Part shown: positions 9,280 through 18,303 of the stretch, piece after piece | Position numbering within the stretch: the stretch's first letter is position 1 | Layout: every line of letters starts with the position of its first letter | Assembly (NCBI RefSeq): GCF_021173675.1 | Contig: NZ_JAIHON010000025.1 | Span: 37,362-101,361, forward strand | From: Streptomyces lincolnensis | GTDB lineage: Bacteria; Actinomycetota; Actinomycetes; Streptomycetales; Streptomycetaceae | Length of the DNA stretch: 64,000 nt | Direction of reading: 5' to 3' | Notes under the pieces: generated by a model | Databases searched by the model: none | Told to the model about the DNA's origin: nothing | What the model saw: the letters and a program-made list of their open reading frames with translations, nothing else | Made by a program: the position numbers and the translations under genes

Positions 9280-10275
9280 ATGTGCCCCAGTCGCCCCCAC
9301 GATCCGCGCCCGTGGCAGCACGGCTCCTGGCAGCCGCGCCGCCCTCGGCGGCCGCACGGCACCCGGCCTCCCCGTCGCCGCGGGCGCCCCAGCCGCTCAT
9401 GGACCGCCTTCCTGCTGATCATGGCCGGGCTCCTGCTCGTGGGCGGCCTCGGAACGCTCTTCGACGACGGGGACGAGCCCGCCTCCGAGGTGACGGCACC
9501 GACGGCCGACCCCTCGACGGAATCGACGGCCGGCCCCTCGACGGAATCGGCGGAGCCCACGAACACTCCCCCGACGCGGCAGCCGGCCTCCTCGCACCCA
9601 CCGGCCCGGACGTCCGCGCCGCAGCGCGAGGGTGCCGCGCCCGCGTCCCGGAAGGCTCCCGCAGCGGGCCTGAAGGTGGTCGACGTCATCGACGGCGACA
9701 CGATCGAGGTGCGAGGCGACGGCGGCATCGTGCCGCGGGGCACCGTGGCCCGGGTGCGGCTCCTGGAGATCGACACGCCGGAACGCGGTGACTGCTACGC
9801 CGCTGCCGCCACCGCCCGCACCTCCCGGCTCCTGCCCGTGGGCAGCACCGTGCGCGCCGAGCGGGACGTCGAGCTCTTCGACCGGTACGACCGCTATCTG
9901 CTCTACCTGTGGAACGAGGACGGCACCTTCGTCAACGAGTCCCTGGTCCGCAGCGGACATGCCGAAGCGGTGCTCTACCAGCCGAACGACGCCTACTGGC
10001 CACGCATCTCCGGCGCCGGGGAGGCCGCCCGGGAAGCGGACGCCGGCCTGTGGAGCGCCTGTCCCACCGCGCCGCCGACTCCGGCCGCCCCGAAGCACAC
10101 GCCCGAGCCGCCGCCGGCCGCGGACACCCCGGCCCGCCCCGACCTGCCGGCCGGCCCCGCCGCGGGAATCCCCGACGTCGACTGCTCCGACCTGTCCGGG
10201 CCCGTCTGGGTGGGCCCGAACGATCCGCACCGGCTCGACAACGACGGCGACGGCATCGGCTGCGACTCCGGCTGA
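9280..10275 (+). CDS. Secreted/anchored thermonuclease-like protein with Excalibur domain
   Basis: 331 residues: a very basic proline/arginine-rich N-terminus (1-40), one membrane segment (about 42-58), a Ser/Thr/Pro linker containing a short repeated PSTES motif, a staphylococcal-nuclease fold (about 128-260, VVDVIDGDTIEVRG, VRLLEIDTPERG, ELFDRYDRYLLYLW), and a C-terminal Excalibur calcium-binding motif (DVDCSDLSG to DNDGDGIGCDSG). It is probably a membrane-anchored extracellular nuclease. The start is ATG 9280 after a G-rich weak ribosome site. It converges on the TetR gene with a 9-bp gap and has no evident link to the flanking acyl-CoA genes. Confidence 0.82.
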   Translation: MCPSRPHDPRPWQHGSWQPRRPRRPHGTRPPRRRGRPSRSWTAFLLIMAGLLLVGGLGTLFDDGDEPASEVTAPTADPSTESTAGPSTESAEPTNTPPTRQPASSHPPARTSAPQREGAAPASRKAPAAGLKVVDVIDGDTIEVRGDGGIVPRGTVARVRLLEIDTPERGDCYAAAATARTSRLLPVGSTVRAERDVELFDRYDRYLLYLWNEDGTFVNESLVRSGHAEAVLYQPNDAYWPRISGAGEAAREADAGLWSACPTAPPTPAAPKHTPEPPPAADTPARPDLPAGPAAGIPDVDCSDLSGPVWVGPNDPHRLDNDGDGIGCDSG

Positions 10276-10284
10276 CCGGTGCGC

Positions 10285-10881
10285 TCAGTCCGTCCCGGCC
10301 GCCGCGAACGCCCCCCGGGCCATCCGGTGCAGCAGCTCCGCCGTGGCCCCGCGTCCCGGCAGGGAACCCGGCCGCCCCAGGTGTGGTGTGGAGTTCAGGA
10401 GGCCGAAGACCGAGTGGACGGCGGAGCGGGCGGCGGGTTCGGGGAGGGTCGGGTAGACCTCGCGGACCACGCTCACCCAGAGCTCGACGTACTGGCGCTG
10501 GAGCTGGCGGACGAGCTTGCGGTCGGTGTCGCGGAGGCGGTCGAGTTCGCGGTCGTGGAGGGTGATGAGGGGACGGTCGTCGAGGGCGAAGTCGATGTGG
10601 CCCTCGATGAGGGAGTCGAGGAGTACGTCGGCGGACCCGCCGTCGGCCTCGCGCACCCGGCGCTTCGCGCCGGTCAGGAGCTGGCCGCTGATCCCCACCA
10701 GCAGCTCGGCGAGCATCGCGTCCTTGCCGGCGAAGTGGCGGTACAGACCCGGTCCGCTGATGCCGACCGCGGCGCCTATCTCGTCGACGCCGACCCCGTG
10801 GAAGCCGCGCTCGGCGAAGAGCCGGGCGGCCTCTCTGAGGATCTGCTCGCGGCGGGTGGGGGCGTCGGTTCTGGTGGCCAT
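10285..10881 (-). CDS. TetR-family regulator (probable repressor of the divergent leucine-catabolism operon)
   Basis: A 198-residue TetR protein: HTH at about residues 10-55 (REQILREAARLFAERGFHGVGVDEIG, GISGPGLYRHFAGKD) and an all-helical ligand domain. It diverges from the carboxylase operon, and the ~96-bp gap holds two matching palindromes. By analogy with LiuR/FadR-type repressors it probably senses an acyl-CoA intermediate such as isovaleryl- or methylcrotonyl-CoA; the ligand is inference. Confidence 0.85.
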   Translation of the reverse strand: MATRTDAPTRREQILREAARLFAERGFHGVGVDEIGAAVGISGPGLYRHFAGKDAMLAELLVGISGQLLTGAKRRVREADGGSADVLLDSLIEGHIDFALDDRPLITLHDRELDRLRDTDRKLVRQLQRQYVELWVSVVREVYPTLPEPAARSAVHSVFGLLNSTPHLGRPGSLPGRGATAELLHRMARGAFAAAGTD

Positions 10882-10903
10882 GAAAGTAATTCTAGACAGG
10901 GAG

Positions 10904-10947
10904 GTTAGCGGTCGTTAACCTGAAGGAAATGGTTAACGCTCATTAAC
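10904..10947. promoter_or_regulatory. Two tandem TetR-type operators
   Basis: GTTAGCGGTCGTTAAC (10904-10919) and GTTAACGCTCATTAAC (10932-10947) are two 16-bp imperfect palindromes with shared GTTA...TAAC ends, start-to-start spacing 28 bp. They lie between the divergent TetR gene and the carboxylase operon, the standard position for TetR autoregulation plus control of the target operon. Confidence 0.7.
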
Positions 10948-10977
10948 AGTCGATTCGCTGGGTGAGGGGACCGCAGG

Positions 10978-12609
<1,632 letters not shown>

Positions 12610-12625
12610 GAGGACCCCTCGGACC

Positions 12626-14557
12626 ATGTTTGACACCGTCCTTGTCGCCAACCGGGGCGAGATCGCCGTCCGCGTCATCCGCACGCTGCGCGCACTGGGC
12701 GTCCGCTCCGTCGCCGTCTTCTCCGACGCCGACGCCGACGCGCGGCACGTCCGCGAGGCCGACACCGCCGTACGGCTGGGACCGGCGTCCGCGGCCGAGA
12801 GCTATCTGTCCGTGGAGCGGCTGCTGGAGGCGGCAGCCCGCACCGGCGCGCAGGCCGTCCACCCCGGGTACGGCTTCCTCGCGGAGAACGCCGGCTTCGC
12901 GCGGGCGTGCGAGGACGCTGGGCTGGTCTTCATCGGGCCGTCCGCCGAGGCGATCTCGCTCATGGGCGACAAGATCCGCGCCAAGGAGACCGTGAAGGCG
13001 GCCGGGGTGCCGGTCGTGCCCGGTGGCCGCGACCCCGAACTGGCCGAGGCCGCCCGCGAGTTGGGGGCACCGGTGCTGCTGAAGCCCAGCGCGGGCGGCG
13101 GCGGCAAGGGCATGCGCCTGGTCCGGGACCTCACCCTCCTGGAGGACGAGATCGCCGCCGCCCGCCGGGAGGCCCGCGCCTCCTTCGGCGACGACACCCT
13201 CCTCGTGGAGCGGTGGGTCGACCGGCCCCGGCACATCGAGATCCAGGTCCTCGCCGACGGCCACGGGCACGTCGTCCACCTCGGTGAGCGCGAGTGCTCC
13301 CTCCAGCGCCGGCACCAGAAGCTCGTCGAGGAGGCGCCCAGTGTGCTCCTCGACGAGGAGACCCGGGCCGCGATGGGCGAGGCGGCGGTCCAGGCGGCCC
13401 GCTCCTGCGGCTACCGGGGCGCGGGGACGGTGGAGTTCATCGTCCCGGGCACCGATCCGTCGTCGTACTACTTCATGGAGATGAACACCCGCCTCCAGGT
13501 GGAGCACCCGGTCACCGAACTCGTCACGGGCCTGGACCTGGTGGAGTGGCAGCTGCGGGTGGCGGCGGGCGAGCACCTGCCCTTCGCGCAGGACGACATC
13601 ACGCTCACCGGTCACGCGATCGAGGCCCGTGTCTGCGCCGAGACGGTCTCCGTCAAGGAGGGCTCGCGCGGGTTCCTGCCCTCCGGCGGCACGGTGCTCA
13701 GACTGCACGAACCCCAGGGCGACGGCGTCCGCACCGACTCCGGGCTCAGCGAGGGCACCGAGGTCGGCAGCCTGTACGACCCGATGCTGTCCAAGGTGAT
13801 CGCGTACGGCCCCGACCGGCAGACCGCGCTGCGCAGACTCCGGGCGGCTCTCGCGGAAACGGTGACGCTGGGCGTGCCGACCAACGCCGGGTTCCTGCGG
13901 CGGCTGCTCGGGCATCCGGCGGTGGTGGCGGGCGAGCTGGACACGGGGCTGGTCGAGCGGGTGGTGGACGAACTCGTCCCCACCGAGGTACCGGAGGAGG
14001 TGTACGAGGCGGCGGCGGCCGTCCGGCTGGACGCGCTGCGCCCTCGCGGGGAGGGCTGGACCGACCCCTTCTCGGTGCCGAGCGGCTGGCGGCTCGGGGG
14101 CCTCACCCGGCCCGTCGGCTTCCATCTGCGGGTGCAGGACCCCGTGGAGTACGTCCCGCGCGGCACCCACACCGTCACCGACACCCACGTCCGCGTCACC
14201 CTCGACGGCGTCCGCCACACCTTCCACCGCGCCGCCGACTGGATCGGCCGTGACGGCGACGCCTGGCACGTACGGGACCACGACCCGGTGGCCGCGTCCC
14301 TGACCGGCGCCGCCCACGCGGGAGCCGATTCCCTCACCGCGCCCATGCCCGGGACGGTGACCGTGGTCAAGGTGGCCGTCGGGGACGAGGTCGCCGCCGG
14401 TCAGAGCCTGGTCGTCGTCGAGGCGATGAAGATGGAGCACGTCATCTCCGCCCCGCACGCCGGCACGGTCGCCGAACTGGACGTCACGCCGGGCACGACG
14501 GTCGCCATGGACCAGGTGCTCGCCGTCATCGCGCCGCACGAGGAGGAGACGGCATGA
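12626..14557 (+). CDS. Methylcrotonyl-CoA carboxylase, biotin carboxylase/BCCP (alpha) subunit
   Basis: A 643-residue protein with an N-terminal biotin carboxylase (ANRGEIAVRVIRTLR at about 8-22, ATP-grasp GGGGKGMRLV, and EMNTRLQVEHPVTE) and a C-terminal biotinyl domain whose lysine lies in VEAMKMEH. It carboxylates its own biotin with ATP and bicarbonate, for transfer by the beta subunit. ATG 12626 is favoured over upstream in-frame codons because it begins the conserved MFDTVLVANRGE. It overlaps the HMG-CoA lyase start by 4 bp (ATGA). Confidence 0.88.
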   Translation: MFDTVLVANRGEIAVRVIRTLRALGVRSVAVFSDADADARHVREADTAVRLGPASAAESYLSVERLLEAAARTGAQAVHPGYGFLAENAGFARACEDAGLVFIGPSAEAISLMGDKIRAKETVKAAGVPVVPGGRDPELAEAARELGAPVLLKPSAGGGGKGMRLVRDLTLLEDEIAAARREARASFGDDTLLVERWVDRPRHIEIQVLADGHGHVVHLGERECSLQRRHQKLVEEAPSVLLDEETRAAMGEAAVQAARSCGYRGAGTVEFIVPGTDPSSYYFMEMNTRLQVEHPVTELVTGLDLVEWQLRVAAGEHLPFAQDDITLTGHAIEARVCAETVSVKEGSRGFLPSGGTVLRLHEPQGDGVRTDSGLSEGTEVGSLYDPMLSKVIAYGPDRQTALRRLRAALAETVTLGVPTNAGFLRRLLGHPAVVAGELDTGLVERVVDELVPTEVPEEVYEAAAAVRLDALRPRGEGWTDPFSVPSGWRLGGLTRPVGFHLRVQDPVEYVPRGTHTVTDTHVRVTLDGVRHTFHRAADWIGRDGDAWHVRDHDPVAASLTGAAHAGADSLTAPMPGTVTVVKVAVGDEVAAGQSLVVVEAMKMEHVISAPHAGTVAELDVTPGTTVAMDQVLAVIAPHEEETA

Positions 14558-15504
14558 GCGGTACCCCCGAACTCGGCCTCCCCATGGCCGTACCGGAAGC
14601 CGGCCTCCCGGCCCGCGTCCGGATCCACGAGGTCGGCGCCCGCGACGGCCTGCAGAACGAGAAGGCGACCGTGCCGACCGGCGTGAAGGCGGAGTTCGTA
14701 CGCCGCCTGGCCGACGCGGGTCTGACGACGATCGAGGCGACGAGCTTCGTCCACCCCAAGTGGGTGCCTCAACTCGCCGACGCCGAGGAGCTGTTCCCGC
14801 AGATCGCCGACCTGCCGGTGGACCTGCCGGTCCTGGTGCCGAACGAACGCGGCCTGGACCGCGCCCTCGCGCTGGGCGCCACCCGGGTCGCCGTCTTCGC
14901 CAGCGCCACCGAGTCCTTCGCCAAGGCCAACCTCAACCGCACGGTGGACGAGGCACTGGCGATGTTCGAGCCGGTCGTGGCCCGGGCGAAGGCGGCGGGC
15001 GGGCATGTCCGCGGCTATCTCTCCATGTGCTTCGGCGACCCGTGGGAGGGCGCGGTCCCGGTCCCGCAGGTCGCGCGGGTCTGCCGGGCCCTGCTCGACA
15101 TGGGCTGCGACGAACTCAGCCTGGGCGACACCATCGGCGTCGCCACCCCGGGCCACGTCCGCGCGCTCCTGACCGAACTCACCGGGCACGGCACCCCGGT
15201 GGAGAAGCTGGGCGTGCACTTCCACGACACCTACGGCCAGGCCCTCGCCAACACCTACGCCGCCCTCCAGCACGGCGTCACCACCGTGGACGCCTCCGCG
15301 GGCGGCCTCGGCGGCTGCCCGTACGCCAAGTCCGCCACCGGCAACCTCGCCACCGAGGACCTCGTGTGGATGCTCCGGGGTCTCGGCGTCGACACCGGTG
15401 TCGACCTCGGCCGCCTCGTCGCCACGAGCGCGTGGATGGCCGACCACCTGGGCCGACCCAGCCCCTCCCGCACCGTCCGGGCCCTGTCCCACAAGGAGCA
15501 GTGA
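14554..15504 (+). CDS. Hydroxymethylglutaryl-CoA lyase
   Basis: A 316-residue DRE-TIM enzyme with the family opening HEVGARDGLQNE and the catalytic-Cys loop GGLGGCPYAKSATGN. It cleaves HMG-CoA to acetyl-CoA and acetoacetate, the last step of leucine degradation. Translational coupling with the upstream carboxylase and a 6-bp gap to the dehydrogenase confirm one operon. No enoyl-CoA hydratase gene is present here, so methylglutaconyl-CoA hydratase must be encoded elsewhere. Confidence 0.88.
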   Translation: MSGTPELGLPMAVPEAGLPARVRIHEVGARDGLQNEKATVPTGVKAEFVRRLADAGLTTIEATSFVHPKWVPQLADAEELFPQIADLPVDLPVLVPNERGLDRALALGATRVAVFASATESFAKANLNRTVDEALAMFEPVVARAKAAGGHVRGYLSMCFGDPWEGAVPVPQVARVCRALLDMGCDELSLGDTIGVATPGHVRALLTELTGHGTPVEKLGVHFHDTYGQALANTYAALQHGVTTVDASAGGLGGCPYAKSATGNLATEDLVWMLRGLGVDTGVDLGRLVATSAWMADHLGRPSPSRTVRALSHKEQ

Positions 15505-15510
15505 ACAACG

Positions 15511-16671
15511 ATGGACCACCGGCTCTCCCCCGAACTGGAAGAACTCCGCCGCACGGTCGAGGCCTTCGCCCACGACGTCGTGGCGCCCAAGATCGGCGAG
15601 TTCTACGAGCACCACGAGTTCCCCTACGAGATCGTCCGCGAGATGGGCCGCATGGGCCTGTTCGGACTGCCGTTCCCCGAGGAGTACGGCGGCATGGGCG
15701 GCGACTACCTGGCCCTGGGCCTCGTGCTGGAGGAACTGGCCCGCGTGGACTCCTCGGTGGCCATCACCCTGGAGGCGGGTGTCTCGCTGGGCGCTATGCC
15801 GCTGTTCCTGTTCGGCACCGAGGCCCAGAAGCGGGAGTGGCTCCCCCGGATGTGCTCGGGCGAGATCCTCGGCGCCTTCGGCCTCACCGAGCCGGACGGC
15901 GGCAGCGACGCCGGTGCCACGCGGACGACGGCCCGGCTCGACCCGGACACCGACGAGTGGGTGATCAACGGCAGCAAGTGCTTCATCACCAACTCCGGGA
16001 CCGACATCACCGGCCTGGTCACGGTCACCGCGGTCACCGGCCGCAAGCCCGACGGCAAGCCGCTGATCTCGGCGATCATCGTCCCCTCGGGCACCCCGGG
16101 CTTCACGGTCGCCGCCCCCTACTCCAAGGTCGGCTGGAGCGCCTCGGACACCCGGGAGCTGTCCTTCTCCGACGTCCGGGTCCCGGCCGCCAACCTGCTG
16201 GGCGAACAGGGCCGCGGATACGCCCAGTTCCTGCGCATCCTCGACGAGGGGCGGATCGCCATCGCCGCCCTCGCCACCGGGCTCGCCCAGGGCTGTGTCG
16301 ACGAGTCGGTGAAGTACGCCCGCGAACGCCACGCCTTCGGCCGGCCGATCGGCGCCAACCAGGCCATCCAGTTCAAGATCGCCGACATGGAGATGAAGGC
16401 CCACACCGCCCGTCTCGCGTGGCGCGACGCCGCGTCCCGGCTGGTGGCGGGCGAGCCCTTCAAGAAGGAGGCCGCCCTCGCCAAGCTGTACTCCTCCACC
16501 ATCGCCGTGGACAACGCCCGCGACGCCACCCAGATCCACGGCGGCTACGGCTTCATGAACGAGTACCCGGTGGCCCGTATGTGGCGCGACTCCAAGATCC
16601 TGGAGATCGGCGAGGGCACGAGCGAGGTCCAGCGGATGCTGATCGCCCGGGAGTTGGGGCTCGCGGGGTAG
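15511..16671 (+). CDS. acdH: Acyl-CoA dehydrogenase (isovaleryl/branched-chain type)
   Basis: A 386-residue acyl-CoA dehydrogenase: FGLTEPDGGSDAGATRTTA for FAD/substrate binding and IHGGYGFMNEYPVARMWRDSK, GEGTSEVQRM at the C-terminus. In Streptomyces the gene at this position is acdH, implicated in branched-chain acyl-CoA oxidation, and the operon context (carboxylase and HMG-CoA lyase) fits isovaleryl-CoA to methylcrotonyl-CoA. It ends 19 bp before the convergent membrane-protein gene of the neighbouring cassette, with no obvious terminator between. Confidence 0.86.
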   Translation: MDHRLSPELEELRRTVEAFAHDVVAPKIGEFYEHHEFPYEIVREMGRMGLFGLPFPEEYGGMGGDYLALGLVLEELARVDSSVAITLEAGVSLGAMPLFLFGTEAQKREWLPRMCSGEILGAFGLTEPDGGSDAGATRTTARLDPDTDEWVINGSKCFITNSGTDITGLVTVTAVTGRKPDGKPLISAIIVPSGTPGFTVAAPYSKVGWSASDTRELSFSDVRVPAANLLGEQGRGYAQFLRILDEGRIAIAALATGLAQGCVDESVKYARERHAFGRPIGANQAIQFKIADMEMKAHTARLAWRDAASRLVAGEPFKKEAALAKLYSSTIAVDNARDATQIHGGYGFMNEYPVARMWRDSKILEIGEGTSEVQRMLIARELGLAG

Positions 16672-16690
16672 CGCCTGTCCTGGAAACCGC

Positions 16691-17005
16691 TCAGAGGATC
16701 TCGATCAGCACCATGAGCACGACCGTCGGAGACAGCGACACCAGCGAGGCGAGGCTCCAGTAACGCCCCGCGGACAGCTCCGAGCGGTCGCGCATCAGCA
16801 GGTTCACCGGGATCCACATCCCCAGGAAGAGCCCCCACAGCGGCACCAGCAGCAGGGCCCACGGAAGCATGCCGTCGTTCTCCGTGGGCTCCCTGCTGGT
16901 GAACCCCATGCCCGCGAGGGGGAAGTTGACGGCGAACAGGAGGAGGAACCACAGCGGTACGACGGCGATGATCCCCAGCCCGAGGTTGGCGAGCGCGGGC
17001 ACCAC
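16691..17005 (-). CDS. Small three-span membrane protein, cassette A
   Basis: About 104 residues with three hydrophobic stretches (LGLGIIAVVPLWFLLLFAV, WALLLVPLWGLFLGMWIPV and LVSLSPTVVLMVLIEIL) and a short polar loop (GFTSREPTENDG). The start is uncertain: the frame is open far upstream, GTG 17005 or 17002 are the only normal start codons at the right place, but the good GGAGGG site (17027-17032) is 21 bases away; an ATC codon lies six bases after it. The layout resembles the membrane protein at 23725-24144. It is the last gene of cassette A, just downstream of the Tat protein gene. Function unknown. Confidence 0.55.
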   Translation of the reverse strand: MVPALANLGLGIIAVVPLWFLLLFAVNFPLAGMGFTSREPTENDGMLPWALLLVPLWGLFLGMWIPVNLLMRDRSELSAGRYWSLASLVSLSPTVVLMVLIEIL

Positions 17006-17052
17006 CCGGGTACGGACGATCGTGATCCCTCCTCGGCCCGTGTCCTGCCCGG

Positions 17053-17823
17053 CTACCGGCCCCGGACCGCGCGGCGGCGCCGGGACGGCTGGGCCATGTC
17101 GACGAGGACGCCGGAACCCCGGCCGGGGGTTTCGTTCCAGGCGCGGATCCTGGCCGCGACGCTCACCAGGCGTGGGTCGTCGGGGCCCACGGCGAGGTGG
17201 AACAGGCCCTCGTAGGGGCGGCGGTCGTCGCCGCCCCAGCGGACCACGCCCTCGGTGTCGGCGAGGATGTCCCGGATGACCAGCACCTGGCCCGCGGTGA
17301 AGTTGCCGCGCGCGCCCGGCGGGTAGGAGCCGGGCCGGATCACGACCGCGGTGCCGGACGCCCGGCCGGACTCCGGCAGGCGGCTGTCGCGGACCTTCGA
17401 CGGGGCGGTCCAGCCCTCGACGGGCTGCGGTTCGCCTGGCAGGCCGAGCGTGTCGACCTCGTAGTGGAAGCGCCGGATCACATGGATCAGGACGGTCTCC
17501 GGGTCCCCGGCGCGGACGGCGACGGTGAGCGGGCCGCGGGTGCCCATGATCTCGGTGGTGCGGATCGAGCCGTCGCCGTCGATCTCCTTCTCCATCTCCC
17601 ATCCGTTGGCGGACGGGCGGCCGGTGAGGACCCGGCGGCGACGGGCCTCCATGCGGCGCAGCGCCTCCTTCAGCTCGTCGTTCCTCAGCGGCTCGGGATG
17701 CGCGGGCGCCTGCGGGGCGGCGGCGGCCGGGGTGGCCAGGAGGCCGGCCGGGACGAGGCCCGCGGCGGTGACTCCGGCCGCGGTGGCGAGGGTCCGTCTG
17801 CGGGTCAAGTCGGTTCGGATCAA
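17053..17823 (-). CDS. Tat-exported M15-peptidase-like protein lacking zinc ligands, cassette A
   Basis: 256 residues. Residues 1-36 are a twin-arginine signal (TRRRTLATAAGVTAAG, cleavage after ATPAAAA). The C-terminal half resembles Streptomyces M15 (VanY/DD-carboxypeptidase-like) proteins: RRFHYEVDTL, SGRASGTAVVIRPG, GVVRWGGDD and a final FHLAVG. In active M15 enzymes the middle motif reads SxHxxGxAxD; here the His is R154 and the Asp is V161, so it is probably catalytically dead and may instead bind wall peptides. The start is TTG 17823, overlapping the upstream stop (TTGA) with GAAGGAA ahead. Paralogue of the protein at 24160-24840. Confidence 0.72.
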   Translation of the reverse strand: MIRTDLTRRRTLATAAGVTAAGLVPAGLLATPAAAAPQAPAHPEPLRNDELKEALRRMEARRRRVLTGRPSANGWEMEKEIDGDGSIRTTEIMGTRGPLTVAVRAGDPETVLIHVIRRFHYEVDTLGLPGEPQPVEGWTAPSKVRDSRLPESGRASGTAVVIRPGSYPPGARGNFTAGQVLVIRDILADTEGVVRWGGDDRRPYEGLFHLAVGPDDPRLVSVAARIRAWNETPGRGSGVLVDMAQPSRRRRAVRGR

Positions 17824-18299
17824 GGTCTGGGTTCCTTCCGTGATGCCGTCCGCGCCCGGCGAGCGAGCAGGGCGGCCGCCCCGGCACAGGCCAGGGCGAG
17901 CAGCAGCAGGACGGCGGTGGACGGGTTGACGTAAGCGGGGATCACGACGGTGAGATCTCGGCCGTCGTCAGTCCGGCACACGAGCCGCAGCGGTACGAAG
18001 TCCCCGTGGAACCCGGCCACCCGGACCCCTCCGGCCACCTGCGCGCAGCGGTTGCCGATCTCCTGCCGTTCGAGGAACACGACATGCAGGCACCCCCACA
18101 GATAGACCGCGAGGGCGGCGGCGGCACACAGCAGCCCGGTGTCCCGCAGCGCGGTGGCGGGACGGTGGGCACGCAGGCGGCGCGGGGCGAGGCAGGCGCC
18201 CAGGTAGGCGAGCAGGCCGAGCAGGGCGGGCGCCCCCGCGATCAGGATCGTGGAGAGGACGGCGTAGTCGTGGACCTGGTACGGGTCGGGTGCCGGCAC
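17820..18299 (-). CDS. Three-span membrane protein with extracytoplasmic loop, cassette A
   Basis: 159 residues: membrane segments at about 12-38, 55-78 and 128-150, and a Cys-containing polar loop (RCAQVAGG to VCRTDDGRD) between the second and third. The start is GTG 18299, four bases beyond the stop of the large DUF1906 gene. Its stop overlaps the TTG start of the Tat protein, so the large protein, this membrane protein and the Tat protein are made from one coupled transcript. No family recognised; possible roles are membrane anchor, holin-like channel or immunity partner. Confidence 0.62.
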   Translation of the reverse strand: MPAPDPYQVHDYAVLSTILIAGAPALLGLLAYLGACLAPRRLRAHRPATALRDTGLLCAAAALAVYLWGCLHVVFLERQEIGNRCAQVAGGVRVAGFHGDFVPLRLVCRTDDGRDLTVVIPAYVNPSTAVLLLLALACAGAAALLARRARTASRKEPRP

Positions 18300-18303
18300 G
18301 GGG

